This document shows, piece by piece, positions 9,729 through 20,555 of a DNA stretch of 64,000 nt. The stretch's first letter is position 1. The number at the start of each line of letters is the position of its first letter. This DNA comes from an uncultured Prochlorococcus sp. (GTDB lineage: Bacteria > Cyanobacteriota > Cyanobacteriia > PCC-6307 > Cyanobiaceae). The stretch lies in contig CABZFV010000001.1 of assembly GCA_902525075.1 (NCBI GenBank), positions 175,882-239,881 of the forward strand. The letters are read 5' to 3'. The notes under the pieces are model-generated. The model did not search any database. It was not told the origin of the DNA and worked only from the letters and a program-made list of their open reading frames with translations. The position numbers and the translations under genes were made by a program.

Positions 9729-11384
9729 TTGAAAATAATTAATGGATTTCATCTAAAAAATGTAAGAGGAGATATTCTAGGAGGGATCACAGCCGCAGTG
9801 GTGGCTTTACCTCTCGCTCTTGCTTTTGGTAATGCTGCGTTAGGACCTGGCGGAGCAATTTATGGACTATATGGGGCAGTAGTAGTTGGTTTTTTAGCAG
9901 CATTGTTCGGTGGAACACCTGCTCAGGTTAGTGGACCTACCGGTCCAATGAGTGTAACTGTTGCTGGTGTAGTAGCAGGCTTAGCAGCAGTGGGGGTTCC
10001 AAGAGATCTTTCTGCAGGACAAATTTTACCTTTAGTGATGGCAGCGGTAGTCATTGGCGGCTTACTGCAAATATTATTTGGAATTCTAAAACTAGGAAAA
10101 TATATTACTTTAGTTCCATATTCTGTTGTGTCAGGATTTATGTCTGGTATTGGAGTCATAATCATTGCACTTCAAATTGGACCATTACTGGGTATTAGCA
10201 CGCGTGGTGGGGTAGTCGAATCTTTATCTACTGTATTTTCAAATTTCCAGCCAAATGGTGCTGCTATTGGAGTGGCAATAATGACTCTAGGTATAGTATT
10301 TCTAACTCCTAGAAAAATAAGTCAATGGGTTCCTTCTCCTCTATTGGCCTTATTGATAGTAACGCCAATATCAATTTTAATTTTTGGAGACGGAGCTATT
10401 GATAGAATTGGAGAAATTCCGAGAGGAGTTCCATCTTTAAATTTCCCAAGTTTTAATCAATATTTCCCAATTATTTTCAAGGCAGGATTAGTCCTAGCAG
10501 TACTTGGCGCTATTGACTCCTTACTGACATCTCTAGTAGCAGACAATATCTCTCAAACAAAACATAATTCTGATAGAGAACTTATTGGTCAAGGAATAGG
10601 GAATGCTGTAGCAGGACTGTTTTCAGGTTTACCTGGAGCAGGAGCAACCATGAGAACAGTTATAAATGTTAAATCGGGAGGATCAACTCCCATTTCTGGA
10701 ATGGTTCACTCAGTTGTATTGTTGATAGTTTTAGTTGGTGCTGGTCCTTTAGCTGAGCAAATACCAACTGCATTGCTAGCAGGAATTCTTATAAAAGTAG
10801 GCCTAGATATTATTGATTGGGGATTCTTGAGGAGGGCTCACAAATTATCTTTAAAAACATCAGTAGTAATGTACGGCGTACTTTTAATGACTGTTTTTTG
10901 GGATTTAATTTGGGCAGTTTTAGTCGGTGTATTCATAGCAAATATGCTCACTATTGATTCAATAACCGAAACTCAACTAGAAGGTATGGATGAGGATAAT
11001 CCTTTATCAAAAGATGATCAAGCAAAAAATGCATTGCCTGCTGATGAAAAAGCACTTCTGGATAGATGTTCAGGAGAAGTAATGTTGTTTAGACTAAAAG
11101 GACCACTTAGTTTTGGAGCAGCTAAAGGAATATCTGAAAGAATGATGCTTGTAAGAAACTACAAGGTTTTGATACTAGATATCACTGATGTACCAAGACT
11201 TGGAGTCACGGCGACTCTCGCAATAGAGGATATGATGCAAGAAGCAAAAAATAATTCCAGAAAAGCATTTGTTGCTGGTGCAAATGAAAAAGTGAAGGAT
11301 AGATTAGCTAAGTTTGGAGTTGAAGGCATTATTGAAACAAGAAAAGAAGCTTTAGAAACTGCTCTAAATGAAATAGCTTCGTAA
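9729..11384 (+). CDS. SulP-family anion transporter with STAS domain, probable BicA-like bicarbonate transporter
   Basis: NVRGDILGGITAAVVALPLALAFGNAALGPGGAIYGLYGAV; C-terminal STAS domain (VLILDITDVPRLGVTATLAIED). TTG start. BicA function inferred from the sbtA-sbtB neighbourhood. Confidence 0.88.
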   Translation: MKIINGFHLKNVRGDILGGITAAVVALPLALAFGNAALGPGGAIYGLYGAVVVGFLAALFGGTPAQVSGPTGPMSVTVAGVVAGLAAVGVPRDLSAGQILPLVMAAVVIGGLLQILFGILKLGKYITLVPYSVVSGFMSGIGVIIIALQIGPLLGISTRGGVVESLSTVFSNFQPNGAAIGVAIMTLGIVFLTPRKISQWVPSPLLALLIVTPISILIFGDGAIDRIGEIPRGVPSLNFPSFNQYFPIIFKAGLVLAVLGAIDSLLTSLVADNISQTKHNSDRELIGQGIGNAVAGLFSGLPGAGATMRTVINVKSGGSTPISGMVHSVVLLIVLVGAGPLAEQIPTALLAGILIKVGLDIIDWGFLRRAHKLSLKTSVVMYGVLLMTVFWDLIWAVLVGVFIANMLTIDSITETQLEGMDEDNPLSKDDQAKNALPADEKALLDRCSGEVMLFRLKGPLSFGAAKGISERMMLVRNYKVLILDITDVPRLGVTATLAIEDMMQEAKNNSRKAFVAGANEKVKDRLAKFGVEGIIETRKEALETALNEIAS

Positions 11385-11387
11385 TTT

Positions 11388-12386
11388 ATGGAAATAAATC
11401 CAATTCTGCAAAATGTATTAGCCCCGCCAGTTCTTTTCTTTTTGATTGGAGCAACATCAGTACTCTTTAAATCTGATTTAGAAATACCAGCTCCATTACC
11501 TAAACTTTTCTCCTTATATCTGCTTCTAGCTATTGGGTTCAAAGGAGGTATAGAAATACAGCAAAGTGGGTTTACAAATCAAGTATTGCCTACTTTAAGC
11601 GCTGCAATACTGATGTCACTAGTAATCCCTCTGATTGGATTTTTAATTTTAAGATTTAAGTTTGATGTCTTTAATTCAGCCGCAATAGCAGCAGCATACG
11701 GTTCAATTAGTGCTGTTACATTTATTTCCGCAGAAAGTTTTTTAGAAAGTCAAAAAATAGCTTTTGATGGGTTCATGGTGGGCGCCTTAGCTTTAATGGA
11801 ATCTCCTGCAATCATTGTTGGATTATTACTTGTGAAATTTGCAGCTCCAAAAAATAGACCAAAATCAAGAAAAATGCATCTAAGCGCAATATTACACGAA
11901 TCACTTTTGAATGGATCAGTTTATTTATTGCTTTCAAGTTTAGTTGTGGGATTTCTAACTGCTTCCAGTAATCCCTCAGGAATTGCAAAAATGGAGCCTT
12001 TTACTGGACAATTATTCTATGGAGCAGAATGCTTCTTCTTATTAGATATGGGAATAGTCGCTGCTCAAAGATTACCAAGATTGAAGAATGCGGGTTCGTT
12101 TTTGATTGGGTTTGCTATTTTCATGCCTCTATTTAATGCATTTATTGGTGTTTTCGTTGCAAGATTTTTATCTTTAGGACCTGGCAACGCACTTTTATTT
12201 GTGGTTTTATGTGCAAGCGCCTCTTATTTAGCAGTTCCTGCAGCGATGAGGATGACAGTTCCAGAGGCTAAATCTAGTTATTATATTTCAACTACGCTAG
12301 GTCTAACTTTCCCATTCAATATAGTTCTTGGCATTCCCATATATATGAGTTTAGTAAATACCATTATCCCACTTCCCCCTCTATAA
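11388..12386 (+). CDS. sbtA: sodium-dependent bicarbonate transporter SbtA
   Basis: NVLAPPVLFFLIGATSVLFKSDLEIPAPLPKLFSLYLLLAIGFKGG, SbtA signature. Confidence 0.93.
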   Translation: MEINPILQNVLAPPVLFFLIGATSVLFKSDLEIPAPLPKLFSLYLLLAIGFKGGIEIQQSGFTNQVLPTLSAAILMSLVIPLIGFLILRFKFDVFNSAAIAAAYGSISAVTFISAESFLESQKIAFDGFMVGALALMESPAIIVGLLLVKFAAPKNRPKSRKMHLSAILHESLLNGSVYLLLSSLVVGFLTASSNPSGIAKMEPFTGQLFYGAECFFLLDMGIVAAQRLPRLKNAGSFLIGFAIFMPLFNAFIGVFVARFLSLGPGNALLFVVLCASASYLAVPAAMRMTVPEAKSSYYISTTLGLTFPFNIVLGIPIYMSLVNTIIPLPPL

Positions 12387-12389
12387 AAA

Positions 12390-12671
12390 ATGAAAAGATT
12401 AGACTTGATATTTAGTGAAAGAGAACTAGATGCAATCATTAAAACATTAGAAAAAGCTAATGTTCCTGGATATACCGTTATGAAACACGCCACAGGCAGA
12501 GGTCCTGAAAGAGTTGTTACTGAAGATATGGAATTTACAGGATTAGGAGCAAATGCTCATGTAATTGTTTTTTGTGAGCAAGAATTAATAGATAAAATGA
12601 GAGATAACATCAGGGACGATTTAAGCTACTACGGAGGAGTAGCTTATATTTCTGAAGCAACACCTCTTTAA
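12390..12671 (+). CDS. sbtB: PII-like regulatory protein SbtB
   Basis: 93-aa PII-fold protein (VPGYTVMKHATGRGPERVV...AHVIVFCEQELIDKMRDNIRDDLSYYGGVAYISEATPL) 3 bp after sbtA. Confidence 0.88.
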   Translation: MKRLDLIFSERELDAIIKTLEKANVPGYTVMKHATGRGPERVVTEDMEFTGLGANAHVIVFCEQELIDKMRDNIRDDLSYYGGVAYISEATPL

Positions 12672-12691
12672 ATTAAAGCAGAAATATTTTT

Positions 12692-13648
12692 TTAAGAATG
12701 AATCCAATCTACTCTTATATTTTTTCTACTATTTAAATATCTATCAATTGACATCGCAGCAATACATCCATCAGAAGCCGCAACGACTGCTTGCTTAAAT
12801 GGTGTATTTCTTATATCTCCAATAGCCCATACTCCATCAGAGTTTGTAGACATAAAGTCATCCACAATCACTCCTCCATCTTCTTTTAAAGCAATTTGAT
12901 CTCCTAAAAAATCAGTAATCGGCTTTGAACCACTCATATAGACAAATACTCCATCTAAATTTAAATTGATAGGATTTTCTTCTTGCTTATTTTTTACAAC
13001 AACCCCATTAACACCCATTTCATCACCCAATATTTCCAATAATCTTGTTCTACTCCAATGTTTTATATTTGAATTATCCATCAATTCCATAGCTTCTTCA
13101 TTATCTGATTTAGGGTCACTTGATGTAATCCAATGCACAGTTGATGCAAATTTAGTTAGGACAGTTGCCTCTTCAATTGCCTCCTTGTTCACTCCAACAA
13201 CGGCAACTTCTCTATTTTTATAAAAAGCCCCATCACATGTAGCACAATAACTTACTCCTTTGCCAAGAAAATCCGCTTCGCCCTTAAATGATGCAGGCCT
13301 ACCCATTGCACCACTTGCAAGTACAAGTGCTTTAGCTTTGAAAGTACCTTCAGGTGTATAAACCATTTTCCATTCACCACTAGCGTCTATTCCAAACACT
13401 TGTGCTCTTCTATAGTCTGTACCATATTGCACAGCCTGTTCTCTCATAAGAGTAAGTAATTTCTCCCCACTTATATCAACCGGAACACCTGGATAATTAG
13501 CTATTTGATGGGTTATTGCTAAGGCTCCAACAGATGGATTTTTATCTAAAATTACTGTCTTTAAGTTTGAACGAGATGTATAAAGTGCGCAAGTACATCC
13601 GGCCGGGCCTCCTCCGATAATAACTACATCTGACTCAATGATTTCCAA
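12692..13648 (-). CDS. thioredoxin-reductase-like flavoprotein (CATC), DDOR-like
   Basis: IIGGGPAGCTCALYTSRSNLKTVILDK FAD motif; GVSYCATCDGAFYKNR; expected NADPH motif replaced (see findings). Confidence 0.9.
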   Translation of the reverse strand: MEIIESDVVIIGGGPAGCTCALYTSRSNLKTVILDKNPSVGALAITHQIANYPGVPVDISGEKLLTLMREQAVQYGTDYRRAQVFGIDASGEWKMVYTPEGTFKAKALVLASGAMGRPASFKGEADFLGKGVSYCATCDGAFYKNREVAVVGVNKEAIEEATVLTKFASTVHWITSSDPKSDNEEAMELMDNSNIKHWSRTRLLEILGDEMGVNGVVVKNKQEENPINLNLDGVFVYMSGSKPITDFLGDQIALKEDGGVIVDDFMSTNSDGVWAIGDIRNTPFKQAVVAASDGCIAAMSIDRYLNSRKNIRVDWIHS

Positions 13649-13902
13649 TTTAATAAAACTCCTTTTTAGTAGTTAATTAGATGAGCTCTTGGTTAGAAGA
13701 AATCTTTAATGTAAATACCTAACCATGTTTATAAATATAAGTTAAAAGAAAAAAGAGAAAAAAGCATAATATAGAAACAAACTTACATAGGAAAAACATA
13801 AAAAATTAATTATCAAAATGATCAGTTACGTGAAATGTTCTGTATTGACCTATTATTAGTTCATATCGAAAAAACAATTGCCGAAGAAACAATATATTTT
13901 TT

Positions 13903-14220
13903 ATGACCAACTCTGACTACCTTTTAAAAGCTGCCATTAAGAAAGTAACCGAAAAATTAAACGAGATATTAGTTGAAAAAATTGAAGAAGCAACAAATAT
14001 TGCTCAGGATGCTCCAGAAATTCTCAAAAAAGAATTTGATAGTTTGAAAGAATCCATAATCGAAGAAGCCTCAAGAATGGAAAAAGCGGAAAATATTCAA
14101 GAAAATGAGTCCTCAAATACTTGTCAAGATTCCAAAATAAAAAAAGCTTTAAATGAAATTGAAGGTATCAATAAGCAAATTGATCTCCTTAATAAAACTA
14201 TAAATAATCAAATTAAATGA
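13903..14220 (+). CDS. conserved hypothetical, predicted coiled-coil, translationally coupled to the UbiB-like gene
   Basis: 105 aa, E/K/I-rich helical; ATGA overlap with the next ORF. Confidence 0.7.
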   Translation: MTNSDYLLKAAIKKVTEKLNEILVEKIEEATNIAQDAPEILKKEFDSLKESIIEEASRMEKAENIQENESSNTCQDSKIKKALNEIEGINKQIDLLNKTINNQIK

Positions 14221-15884
14221 GTTATCACATTTTTCATTATCGTTTAAAAAAATTGAAGAGGGCCTTTCTTATTTGGATAACTCTGATTTCGCTTTTAACA
14301 ATTTTGTGGATAGATAATATTAGATTTGCAATTTTCCAAACTAAAAGCAATCAAAAAAGTAGGGTCCAAATTAAAAGAGCTAGGTGGTTTACTAATCAAT
14401 TAATAAAGCTTGGTTCAGCATTTATTAAAATTGGACAATTATTATCAGCGAGACCTGATTTGATCCCTAATACCTGGATACAGGAATTGTCTAAATTGCA
14501 GGATCAAGTTCCTAATTTTTCATTTGCGCAAGTTGAAGAAACTATAAGAGATGAACTAGGGTCTAAGTTTAATGAAATAGATCAAATAATATGTGATCCG
14601 GTTGGATCAGCATCACTAGCTCAGGTTCATAGAGCGACTTTAAAAAATGGTAAGAAAGTAGTATTTAAAGTTCAAAGACCAAATTTAAAAGAATTGTTTA
14701 TTATCGATTTGGGCATAATGCAGCAAATAGCAGGATTGTTACAGAAAAACAAGAATTGGAGTCGAGGTAGAAACTGGGTTGAAATTGCTAGAGAGTGTAG
14801 GAAAGTTCTCATGAAAGAGCTCGATTTTAATTGTGAAGCACAATATGCAGCAAGATTTAGACAGCAATTTCTTGATGATGAAAATGTTGAAGTCCCTGAA
14901 GTAATTTGGGATATGAGCAGTGAAAAAGTTCTTTGTTTAATTTATTTAGAAGGAACAAAAATTAGCGATTTAGAAAAATTACAATCAAAAGAAATTGATT
15001 TACCTAAGATCGCAGAAATAGGTGCCATCAGCTATTTAAAACAATTAGTAAATTATGGTTTTTTTCATGCAGACCCTCATCCAGGGAATCTAGCAGTTTC
15101 AAATGAAGGTAAATTGATTTTTTATGATTTTGGAATGATGGGCAATATCTCAAATAATCTTCAAACAAGATTAGGCGGGATGGTTAAGGCTGCTGCTCTT
15201 AGAGACGCCTCTTCACTTGTTAGTCAATTACAACAAGCTGGGTTAATTTCAAAGGATATAGATGTAGGTCCAGTCAGACGACTAGTCAGATTGATGCTTA
15301 AAGAAGCCTTAACTCCTCCATTTAGTCCAAATATTATCGAAAAATTATCTGGAGATTTATACGAACTTGTTTATGAAACACCATTTCAACTGCCAGTAGA
15401 TTTAATCTTTGTGATGAGAGCTTTATCAACTTTTGAAGGAGTTGGTAGAATGCTTGATCCAGGGTTTAACCTTGTATCAGTTACAAAGCCTTATTTAATA
15501 GAACTTATGACTTCGAATAATCAAACTCCCAACGATTTAATTAACCAATTTGGAAGACAAGTAGGTGAACTAGGATCAAAAGCTGTTGGAATTCCCAAAA
15601 GAATAGATGAAAGTTTAGAAAGATTAGAGCAAGGCGATTTACAATTGCAAATAAGAATGGGAGAGTCTGATAGGCAATTCAAAAAAATGTTTACTGCTCA
15701 AAAAACTTTAGGCCATTCAATTCTTATAGGAAGCTTATCAATTGCATCTGCTTTACTTGTAACCAATAAACAAAATAATTTTGCATTATTGCCACTTTTT
15801 TTTGCACTACCAATAAGTATTGACTGGATAAAGTGCCAATTAAGTATGAGAAAAGGCTCACGTTTAGAAAAACTTAAGCGCTAA
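14217..15884 (+). CDS. ABC1/UbiB-family atypical kinase
   Basis: KLGSAFIKIGQLLSARPDLIP (KxGQ), GSASLAQVHRATLKNGKKVVFKVQRP, FHADPHPGNLAV, YDFGMMG. Confidence 0.95.
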   Translation: MSYHIFHYRLKKLKRAFLIWITLISLLTILWIDNIRFAIFQTKSNQKSRVQIKRARWFTNQLIKLGSAFIKIGQLLSARPDLIPNTWIQELSKLQDQVPNFSFAQVEETIRDELGSKFNEIDQIICDPVGSASLAQVHRATLKNGKKVVFKVQRPNLKELFIIDLGIMQQIAGLLQKNKNWSRGRNWVEIARECRKVLMKELDFNCEAQYAARFRQQFLDDENVEVPEVIWDMSSEKVLCLIYLEGTKISDLEKLQSKEIDLPKIAEIGAISYLKQLVNYGFFHADPHPGNLAVSNEGKLIFYDFGMMGNISNNLQTRLGGMVKAAALRDASSLVSQLQQAGLISKDIDVGPVRRLVRLMLKEALTPPFSPNIIEKLSGDLYELVYETPFQLPVDLIFVMRALSTFEGVGRMLDPGFNLVSVTKPYLIELMTSNNQTPNDLINQFGRQVGELGSKAVGIPKRIDESLERLEQGDLQLQIRMGESDRQFKKMFTAQKTLGHSILIGSLSIASALLVTNKQNNFALLPLFFALPISIDWIKCQLSMRKGSRLEKLKR

Positions 15885-15888
15885 AAAA

Positions 15889-17184
<1,296 letters not shown>

Positions 17185-17442
17185 TTAATTACTACTATTT
17201 AAATCCTATTAATAGCTGAACTATTTGGCTAATATCTGAAATATATATGTTAAACAATTATAATTTTTCATTTCATAATAGTTTAGATATTTGTTAACAC
17301 TTTTATTAATTCCAAAGTCCCTGCAACCCCTCTCATAAAAATATTTTTGAAATTCATCTTACAATTTGAAAATCATTGGATGATTATTAATGCAGATCCT
17401 ATTTAGAATATTAATTAATAATCAACTGTAGTTTTATAGTTT

Positions 17443-20199
17443 ATGAGAGAAACCCTTACATCCAGTCCTGAACTATTTAGCGATATCAGTTGGAACCTTC
17501 TTCTATTAGGGGAAGAAACCGCAAAAAAATGGGATCATAGCGAATTCAATATTGAACACATAATTCACACATTGTTCTCATCAAGTGAATTCTTTGCTTT
17601 CATTGAAAAATTATCAATCGACCAAGATACAGTTTTAGACATAACAGAAGATTTTTTAGAAGAGACACCAACAAATGAGTCAGATATTTTTACTATCGGA
17701 GAAGATTTAGAAATTTTATTAGATAACGCGAATCAGATTAAAACTCAATGGGGATCAAGATTAATAGAAATCCCTCATTTACTAATTGCTCTTGGAAGAG
17801 ATTTAAGAATTGGAAATTATGTTTTTGAAGAAGGAAACCTTTCAATAGAAAAATTAGAGGAAGAATTAAAGTTTTACCCAAATATTAATCAATCAAAAGA
17901 TTCTTTTAACTATGGGAATGTAATTGAAATAAATAATCAATCGAATTTTGAATCAGACAAAGAAACTTTAGTTAAAGAAGAAAAATTGAAAAAAGCTATT
18001 GTTACATTACCGAAAACTGAACTTCAAATTGAAAACAAAAAACAAGTTAGAAAAGATGAAAATGCTATTTCAATTTATGGAAAAGATTTAACAGAATCTG
18101 CTAAAAAAGGCTTACTGGATCCTGTTTTAGGAAGAGAAAATGAGATCAATAATTTAATGAGGGTACTCTGCAGAAGAAACAAAAATAACCCTATACTTAT
18201 TGGCAATCCTGGAGTTGGTAAAACCTCAATTGCAAAATTACTTGCTCAATTAATTGTAGACAAAAAAGTTCCTGATACTTTAAAAGACTTAAAAATTATT
18301 TCACTTGACATAGGTGCATTAGTTTCTGGGACCAAATTTAGAGGTCAACTAGAGGAAAGACTAAGCTTAATAATGCAAGAACTAAATAATCCAAACCAAG
18401 GAATGATTCTATTTATTGATGAAATTCACTCAATATTAAGTTCTGACAGATCTTCTACCGACATCAGTAATATCTTAAAACCTTTACTAGCTGAAGGAGA
18501 ACTTAGATGTATCGGTACAACAACTCCTGAGAAATTTCGTGAAACTATTGAAAAAGATCAGGCATTAAATAATTGCTTTCAAAAGATAGCAGTTAATGAA
18601 CCTTCAGTAGAATTAAGCGCAAAAATATTACAAGGGATCAAAAAGAAATATGAATTACATCATGGCATAAAAATTTCTGAAGAGGCTGTAAACTATTCTG
18701 CAAAATTGGCCGATAGATACATCAGCGATAAATGTCTCCCTGATAGTGCAATAGATTTAATTGATGAAGCAGCTGCACAATTGAGAATCGACTCTAATAG
18801 TATGCCTCCAATCATTCTCCAACATGAAAACAAACTTAATACTATTGATGAAAAATTGAATAATTTGCAAGGAGAAAATATCGAAGCTCAAGAAAAACTA
18901 TTGAATAATAGACAACAATCAGAGGCAAAATTGAACGTTCTTTTGGAAAATTGGAACAATTTACGTGAAGAAATGGAGGAATTATCTATTTTAATGAAAG
19001 AAGAAGATAAGCTAATCAAACAAATTAAAGATAAATCAAATCGCGAAATTGAAAATGATCTAGATTATTTAGAAAAGCTTGAAGAAGAGTTAAGTGAAAT
19101 AGTGAATGACATACAAAAAGTTGAAGAGAACTTTAATAAAATAAAGAAAAATAGAAATTTCCCTTTTAAATATCAAGTTGAACCTGATGATATTGCAGAT
19201 GTTGTCTCAAAAATTACAGGTATTCCAATTTCTAAAGTAGTTTCAAATGAACGTAAGAAATTAGTCAATCTAGAAACAGAACTAAGTGAAAAAGTTATTG
19301 GACAAGAAAAAGCTATAGAAGCTGTTTCTGCTGCAATTAGAAGAGCTCGCGTTGGCATGAAAAGTCCTAAAAGACCTATCGGATCTTTTTTATTTATGGG
19401 TCCTACAGGTGTTGGCAAAACAGAATTAGCGAAATCTCTTGCAACAGCTTTATTTGATGAAGAAGACGCACTTTTAAGATTAGACATGAGTGAATATATG
19501 GAGAAAAATGCCGTAGCAAGACTTTTGGGAGCTCCTCCAGGTTATGTTGGTTATGAAGAGGGAGGTCAATTAACTGAAGCTGTAAGACGTAAACCCTATT
19601 CAGTAATACTTCTTGATGAGATAGAAAAGGCACATACAGAAGTTTTTAATATCCTTTTACAAGTCTTAGATGAAGGAAGGTTAACGGACTCTCAAGGAAG
19701 GACAGTAGACTTTAAAAATACCGTAATCATTATGACAAGCAACCTAGCTGGTAAATCTATACTGGAGTATTCACGAAACATTTCTCAAAGTGAGGGAAAG
19801 TTAGAAAAAGACCAACAAACCTTAGATGATTCCATTAGTAATACATTGTCTTCAATTTTCAGACCTGAATTTTTAAATAGAATTGACGAAGTAGTAAAGT
19901 TTAATCCATTGTCTATTGATGAACTTCAAAAAATAATAATTTTACAAACAGAAGATTTAAAAAACCTGCTACTTGAACAGAAAATAAATATCGCTATAGA
20001 CAAAAAAGTTATTAATAAAATTGCAAATGATTCTTATGAGCCTGAATATGGTGCTAGGCCACTTAGCAGGGAACTTAGAAGACAAATAGAAAATCCCTTG
20101 GCTGCAAAACTTTTAGAGGAAAACTTCAAAAACAAAAAAAATATAACAATTAAACTTAACCCTGCTAAAAAAGATGAGATCGTTTTCAAACCTAGCTGA
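17443..20199 (+). CDS. clpB2: ClpB-type Hsp100 AAA+ ATPase (ClpB2-like)
   Basis: Two Walker A (GNPGVGKTSI, GPTGVGKTELAK), middle coiled coil, GYVGY pore loop 2, FRPEFLNRIDE. Confidence 0.9.
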   Translation: MRETLTSSPELFSDISWNLLLLGEETAKKWDHSEFNIEHIIHTLFSSSEFFAFIEKLSIDQDTVLDITEDFLEETPTNESDIFTIGEDLEILLDNANQIKTQWGSRLIEIPHLLIALGRDLRIGNYVFEEGNLSIEKLEEELKFYPNINQSKDSFNYGNVIEINNQSNFESDKETLVKEEKLKKAIVTLPKTELQIENKKQVRKDENAISIYGKDLTESAKKGLLDPVLGRENEINNLMRVLCRRNKNNPILIGNPGVGKTSIAKLLAQLIVDKKVPDTLKDLKIISLDIGALVSGTKFRGQLEERLSLIMQELNNPNQGMILFIDEIHSILSSDRSSTDISNILKPLLAEGELRCIGTTTPEKFRETIEKDQALNNCFQKIAVNEPSVELSAKILQGIKKKYELHHGIKISEEAVNYSAKLADRYISDKCLPDSAIDLIDEAAAQLRIDSNSMPPIILQHENKLNTIDEKLNNLQGENIEAQEKLLNNRQQSEAKLNVLLENWNNLREEMEELSILMKEEDKLIKQIKDKSNREIENDLDYLEKLEEELSEIVNDIQKVEENFNKIKKNRNFPFKYQVEPDDIADVVSKITGIPISKVVSNERKKLVNLETELSEKVIGQEKAIEAVSAAIRRARVGMKSPKRPIGSFLFMGPTGVGKTELAKSLATALFDEEDALLRLDMSEYMEKNAVARLLGAPPGYVGYEEGGQLTEAVRRKPYSVILLDEIEKAHTEVFNILLQVLDEGRLTDSQGRTVDFKNTVIIMTSNLAGKSILEYSRNISQSEGKLEKDQQTLDDSISNTLSSIFRPEFLNRIDEVVKFNPLSIDELQKIIILQTEDLKNLLLEQKINIAIDKKVINKIANDSYEPEYGARPLSRELRRQIENPLAAKLLEENFKNKKNITIKLNPAKKDEIVFKPS

Positions 20200-20261
20200 G
20201 GAGTAAATCAATAAGCTAAAATAAAGGCTAAAGCGTAAAGCTTAATTTCAAATAAAATTTT

Positions 20262-20504
20262 GTGACAAGTCCTACTACTAATAAAGAACCTCTTAAAAAG
20301 GATTCTCCTGAAGTTCAAGAGCCTAAAAAAAATAATAATTTTTTTAGATCTACCTACGATGAGCTTAAACTTGTCGTATGGCCTAACAAACAACAACTTT
20401 TTAGTGAATCAGTAGCAGTTATAATTATGGTATCGTTTTCTGCTGCAGCCATCGCTTCTGTTAGTAGATTCTATGGATGGGCAGCCTCGCAAATTTTTGG
20501 TTGA
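20262..20504 (+). CDS. secE: preprotein translocase subunit SecE (GTG start)
   Basis: NNFFRSTYDELKLVVWPNKQQLFSESVAVIIMV followed by nusG-rplKAJL. Confidence 0.93.
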   Translation: MTSPTTNKEPLKKDSPEVQEPKKNNNFFRSTYDELKLVVWPNKQQLFSESVAVIIMVSFSAAAIASVSRFYGWAASQIFG

Positions 20505-20555
20505 ATTATCTCCCGAATATCCATTAATAAAGTTCTTAATTAAGCTTCAAGAAAA

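Noticed and set aside
13649-13902. 254-bp intergenic region as a possible ncRNA locus
   Set aside because: No convincing stem-terminator or conserved motif visible; would need RNA-seq.
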